From Nemophila menziesii (lineage: Eukaryota; Streptophyta; Magnoliopsida; Boraginales; Hydrophyllaceae), in assembly GCA_029959085.1 (NCBI GenBank), contig JARWIR010000016.1, forward strand, positions 4,633,441 through 4,697,440: DNA of 64,000 nt, in the 5' to 3' direction. Position numbers and translations under genes: made by a program. Shown in pieces: positions 59,341 through 64,000 of the stretch (positions are counted from its first letter, which is position 1; every line of letters begins with the position of its first letter). The notes beneath the pieces were generated by a model. It worked only from the letters and a program-made list of their open reading frames with translations, ran no database searches and was not told where the DNA came from.

Positions 59341-61535
59341 TATGTTGTCATATATTGTTGCATGGTTTACTAAAATAAGTTGGATTAGTATATGTTCTAG
59401 TCCAAATATATTTTCTAACCGTCACATTGTTATTTGGTAAAGTTAAAATATTATATCTCATGAATAAACTAAACATATTGATGTAAATTTTAGTGTTGTC
59501 AAGAGATGGTTTTCTGATGGTAGAATTAGAGCTTGGTTGAGACTATTTTGTAAAAGCACTTAAAATGCTTCCAAATTTTAAAAAGTGATTTGAACCCTTA
59601 AAAGTACTTTTAAATAACACATGATTTAAGATTTCAAGATATTTTTAAATATTTATGAAAAATGTTTTAATTTTTATTAAAAAAAATATTTTTAACTCTT
59701 AATTTTTATTAATACACATACCTATGTTTTAAATTTTCAACGATAACTAACTAATTAATCTAATTACACGTATTTTTATTGGATAAAAGTCTTACCCACA
59801 GAGATAATCCTTCTGATATAGATAATAAAGTTAACATCAAAGTTAAACATTACTCAATAGAACGGTATCGTTTTGTTGATTGTTTTATTGACGTGGTTTC
59901 ATCTCAACTCTTGATAACAAAACCAAATGAACGGGTTGAATTGAAAACCTAGAAATGACATATAAATATTCCTCTTTCTATTTCGGATTTTGATATTCTA
60001 ACACATTTTTTCAGTAAATTCTTTATGTATTGTTCATGGAACTTTGTAACCTTTCTCATATGTTAGCTACTCTTATCAAAATTGAATTAAAAGTAGTCAA
60101 TTTATTGATAAATATAGGTAAATCTTATATCTTATTACTTTAGTACAATCTTTAATCTTTTATATTTCTTATTTTTTAAGATTATTATTTGTCTGGTTTT
60201 TGCCTTTATTTAAAATCAAATCAACCTTTTATTTTTGTGAATTACTCTTATTTTATTGATAATAGTTAATTTGTTTTGGTTTTAATCTTTGAGTCACCTT
60301 TTATTTGTTTTTGAACTTTTTCTTTTATAAAAAGATCTAATTACTTGAAGTATCAGCGATTATAATTAAACTAGTCAATATATTTTTTTGTATTTATGCA
60401 TTTATAAAGATCTATTTATTTATTAAGCAGAAGAAAAAAAGATCGTTGGTCATAACATTTCATCAAATATGAACTATAAATGTTCTGGTAAGTCTTGCTT
60501 CTTCTAATAATCATAGACCTGTGTTTTGTAATAATTGACTCGATGTATAAACAACTCTTGTTTATTGTATTGCTAATTAGCCATGTGTTCTATTTAATCT
60601 TTGTGTTGTAGATAATTCGAGTGAGAATGTGCAAATTCAAAAGTCTCCATCCTTTGGGTCTGATATACTTCAGTTCAGGTAAAAGTTAATAACACTAAAT
60701 TTGTACAGAATGATATGGATATGAATCCTGAACTATTTCTATTCATATTTTTTATACTGATTTTGAATGCTGGAAAAATTGCAGGCAAATGGTGATGGGA
60801 AGAGCTATGCAAAGCCCTCATCGCAGATCTCTTAATCAAAAGACAACCAAAACCAATTGGATCATATCCCAAGTTACCAAGGTAGTCCTTTTCTTTGTTT
60901 TGTAACTTTATTGTTTTATTCTACCTGTGTTACCGTGTTATTATTCTATTTTTATCTTTTCTCTGATGATTATTTGTGCAGGAAGAAAAAGGTTGTTGGA
61001 TGTGGAAGAAAATAATAGGATGAGGATAAAAGGCAAGCCTCTGTAAAGGTAAGTTTGTGACTAAGTTGTGTTAGTTTTATAAGGCTTTTATTGGACTGGA
61101 TTTTTATTTTTAGTGATCGTGCATGCATTTTTTTTTCTTTATTAAGTCAAATTTGTTCATTAGCATTTACTATGGTTCAGAGGATGAACTATAACTACAA
61201 GTTTGTTAGTTTTATTAAAAATAAAACTATTGTTGGTTCAATTATTAGAATAGAAAATTTAGACCTGCAAGGACACAAATTAGGTTAGGCTGATTTGTAG
61301 GTTTTAGTACTCTATAGTCATATTCATCTCATATTTAGCTTGGAACTAATATTAAAGTCTTCTACCCAATAAATGGCCAAACTATTTATATTTGACACTT
61401 TGTATCCTTAATGTTGAAAAGTCACAAACTAAGTTAAAATCTTGTACGATTTATATCTACTATCATTTTTTGTAAAATCGGTTAAATAATTATGTTGAGA
61501 GACGGAAAAAACTCCTAAACATTGGTTCGCAACAC
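59341..61535 (+). repeat. Partial module copy D7 (unit 2)
   Basis: Copy of 29116-31310, with promoter block, leader exons and small ORF but no hAT element or MORC exons. It ends at the CGCAACAC site, where relic E begins. Confidence 0.85.
60474..61024 (+). CDS. Spliced small ORF of unknown function, copy in D7
   Basis: Same structure as 24573-25127 and 30245-30821. The ATG, all three donors and all three acceptors are retained, and exon 3 includes MQSPHRRSLN. Retention in three of four copies is the only hint that it could be functional. No family recognised. Confidence 0.35.
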
Positions 61536-61544
61536 TCGGGTCAG

Positions 61545-62571
61545 CACCAAAATTTTCTAAACCAATCATATAATGCCTCAGACTATTTTAAACTTCTGAA
61601 ACCTTACGCAAACTTTCATTAAAGTTGTGTAGACTTACTGTGACAAATTTAAGTCCGTTTTTCCGGCAAGTTCTTCTAATAAGTCCAACACAAGCATGGA
61701 GTTATCTTCTTTTTCGCGAAGGCTTTTGATCTCTCGGGATAAACCCTACAAGAAAGTCGGATTCTTGTACATTTATTTCAATAAGCATTGCCTTGATATT
61801 GGTCTGCGGAGATTCTTTGATTTGGGTAACCCCAATATGTCTAATCTTGTACAGTAATGGAAATATTAAAAGGCCTTTCCTTACCTAATTTCCTTGGTTT
61901 TTGAGGTATTCTCACCTTGGATAGTGACAAAACAGCCTCGGTTTCATCTTGGTCCCTACTAATTTTTCCATTAGCATCATCAAAATCTTCTTTTTCTTCT
62001 TGTATACATTTTCGTTCTCAGTAATGCTAATTTTTTCCTCGTTTTTGTGATAAAAGGGTTAGAGGCGAAGCCTGGTAGCTCAGCAGGAACCTTTGGTCGC
62101 CTTGGAAAACGAAGATTCTTCGGAAGTCTGCTGAAGATTTTAGTTAGAGGCATCAAAGCTAATGTTTTTTGCCTACTTGTACAGCATGATACTTTGTTGG
62201 GTAGAGTAAAAACACCGTTGAATTGTGTAAAAACGGAAAGGTATTAAGTTAAGGAACAAAGGGATTCGTTCATCTGCGAAGTGTCATCTTATAGAATCTA
62301 CTTTCTCTCCTCAACATGTTATCGAGCAGGTGGGGGATGCCACGTGAATTGCTTTTATTTTGGGGGGGGGGGGCGTGGGGGGGGGGGTCAATTACAATTG
62401 TTCACTATTAGAAATTCAAATAAGAGAAGCATACATTGTTACAAAATATCAAATCCTAATTACATACTACGTTCCACCTTTAGGTTTGAGTTGGCATGGT
62501 AATCTTGTAAAGGGTTTCAATAGTTTGTTCAGAATAAATGCAATGCAAGTCAAAGGGATATAGGTGATAAT
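61545..62571 (-). pseudogene. Second copy of gene relic E (unit 2)
   Basis: Copy of 31323-32333 with FPRRPKVPAELPGF and the GTGAG donor. The upstream flank holds two long G runs (62362-62373 and 62377-62387). Confidence 0.5.
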
Positions 62572-62934
62572 TGTTACAAAGCCTGGAATCGTTGGTATAG
62601 GGGCTGGATCGGTGTTGCAGGCTTCTGGAAATCAATAGAACGCCTCGCTTGTTGGTACAAGGACTGGAACGAAGTGGGAGGCTCCTGGAAATCATGACAG
62701 CAGCTCGCCTAGAGGCTGGAATGGCATCAGAAGTTTCTCTGGGGAAGAATGAAAGTCGTTCACCTGGGATACAACTAAACGCAGCGATACTGAACCAGCT
62801 GGAACAAAATGATGCTGAACTGCAGCAACCCAGCAAACTGTGGTGGAATAAGCACTAGCAGCTAAAAATGTAGTTCAGGGGTTGAAGTTGAGATTGATTA
62901 TTGTCAGCGGTGTGGGAGGTATGGATGGATCAAA
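62572..62934. repeat. GC-richer segment with 60-bp internal repeat (unit 2)
   Basis: Copy of 32334-32694 with the same two imperfect 60-bp repeats. A 3-bp difference (attattgcgtcagcgg against attattgtcagcgg) separates the copies. Confidence 0.5.
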
Positions 62935-64000
62935 ACGATATCATAATATGGGAAATGGGGATAATAAATTGGCTCCGGGAAATTGCCTAAACAATTTGAA
63001 GAGTGGGCTCGGGATTGTGTTCGAGCATGAAGTGATGAACTAAAGGAAAGATTAATAGTCTCGTAAAAAATTATGCTAGTCTAGTGGACGAAACCAACGG
63101 TCGAGGTTAAACTAAATGTCAATGGGTCTTTTCGTGAAACAGCGGGACATCAGAGGGGTCTTTAGAGACGGTAACGTATTTATGCTTCATAGAGTGTTGT
63201 TATATTGTGTTGAGTTAAATATGTTATTATTCAGACTTAGAATGGTCGTTGAACATGGATATGGGATATTTTCTGTCGAAACAAATTAGTGTGAATTGCA
63301 TGCTATACTGAAGAGCGGTGAAAATTTTGTGATTCATATTGATGCAACACTTGGATCGTGTAAAAGATATATTGGTGAGTTATGAGAGTTTTTGTACGAT
63401 CAAAGATTGTTATGGATATATAGAGATTTGTGGAAAAATATGATTGGTAAGATTCTAATTTATTCCAATATTGCCTCATGTAAACTGAATCTTCTCTAGG
63501 TTCCCAAAGTTTCAACATTATTCTTGAAAGCAGGACTTTCAAGGGGTTTTGTGAAGATGTCTACAAGTAGTTTCTTTACTTTTGCAATACTCAAAATGGA
63601 TTTCTCATATATGAACAAATTCCTTTAGTAAATGAAAGCGTAGTCGAATATGTTTTGTTCTTCCATGAAGGACTAGATCTTTTGAGATAGAAATAGTCGA
63701 GCTATTATCACAAAATAGAGTTGTAAGTTCATGTTTCTTGAAGTTCAAACTTTCAATAATTTCCCTTAACCACATGATGTTACATCCAGGCGAACAAGCT
63801 GCGATATACTCGTAGAAAGGGATACAATTGGTTGCTTCTTTGAACACCATGAAATCACCCCACTTCCAGGAGCAAAGGCTACTTAGTTGGGTTTTAGATA
63901 TTTTTTAATACACATTAGTGCTAGAAATAAGGATGGAGAAATAAACGATTGGTTTAATAGGAATGTTAATTTAAAATAGGAGCAATGGGTACTTGATTTT
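62935..64000. repeat. Start of tandem unit 3 (cut by window end)
   Basis: Aligns with 1226-2290 and 32695-33755. It contains the Copia RNase H relic (63850-63605, AACSPGCNIMWLREIIESLN, HGRTKHIRLRF) and its probable 3' flank, so the array has at least three units. Confidence 0.9.

Larger units (their letters stand above)
32695..62934. repeat. Tandem unit 2 of the roughly 30-kb array
   Basis: This 30240-bp unit aligns with unit 1 throughout in the same orientation. It lacks the long-TIR element, the (AT)n tract, the Tourist-like element and the 179-bp MITE. It retains the nested element and the Copia/flank segment that unit 1 lost. Confidence 0.92.

Noticed and set aside
1226..62934. Tandem units as a plain assembly duplication
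   Set aside because: Units differ by several clean transposon insertions with target duplications, deletions and scattered substitutions. Haplotype mis-joining cannot be fully excluded.
1..64000. CRISPR arrays, tRNA or rRNA genes, integrated pararetrovirus
   Set aside because: No regularly spaced repeats, no cloverleaf-type sequences and no viral coat or movement protein motifs were seen. The RT sequences are of Copia and LINE type.

Overview
The window is AT-rich plant nuclear DNA, almost certainly from a eudicot. It has intron-containing gene relics with GT/AG splice sites, Ty1/copia and LINE retrotransposon fragments, several classes of plant DNA transposon, and long AT tracts. I see no intact conventional gene. 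Nearly everything is a pseudogene, a transposon relic or unassigned spacer.

The dominant structure is a tandem array with a period of about 30 kb. A first unit runs from 1226 to 32694, a second from 32695 to 62934, and a third starts at 62935 and leaves the window at 64000. The units align along their whole length with few substitutions and share many inactivating lesions, so the sequences were already dead before duplication. Units 1 and 2 differ by a handful of discrete indels: a long-TIR element plus a 212-bp direct repeat (unit 1, 8376-9980), an (AT)n tract (unit 1, about 10973), a 761-bp Tourist-like element (unit 1, 19410-20170), a 179-bp MITE with a 9-bp target duplication (unit 1, 23574-23752), a 645-bp deletion with GAAT microhomology (unit 1, 23202-23205) and about 640 bp missing at 17460 of unit 1. 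Together these account for most of the length difference (31469 against 30240 bp).

Each unit reads, left to right: a Copia RNase H/3' end relic (minus); a spacer with a (TA)n microsatellite; a LINE relic with RNase H, zf-RVT, RT, endonuclease and ORF1-like parts (minus); a promoter-like block and leader exons leading to an exon resembling the DUF863 N-terminus (plus); an unidentified minus-strand gene relic called E here; a broken DHHC protein S-acyltransferase (PAT) gene (minus); a truncated Copia pol region with one LTR (minus); a second, diverged promoter/leader/exon module carrying MORC-type ATPase exons (plus); a Copia 3' end with its LTR (plus); a third, partial copy of the module; and a second relic of E. 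The promoter-exon-E module is therefore itself repeated about three times inside each unit.

The most informative locus is the PAT pseudogene. A 2-kb composite hAT-like element (16730-18731) carries a fragment of a short-chain dehydrogenase/reductase gene between two related transposon halves. It sits exactly on a PAT exon/intron junction, with a degraded 8-bp target duplication (CCTGATGG/TCTAATGG). Removing it with one target copy restores a splice donor and joins PAT codons MDHQ and DEIIP. In unit 2 the same element contains a further nested insertion. The window shows duplication followed by unit-specific transposition and deletion, and so gives a relative clock for several transposon families.
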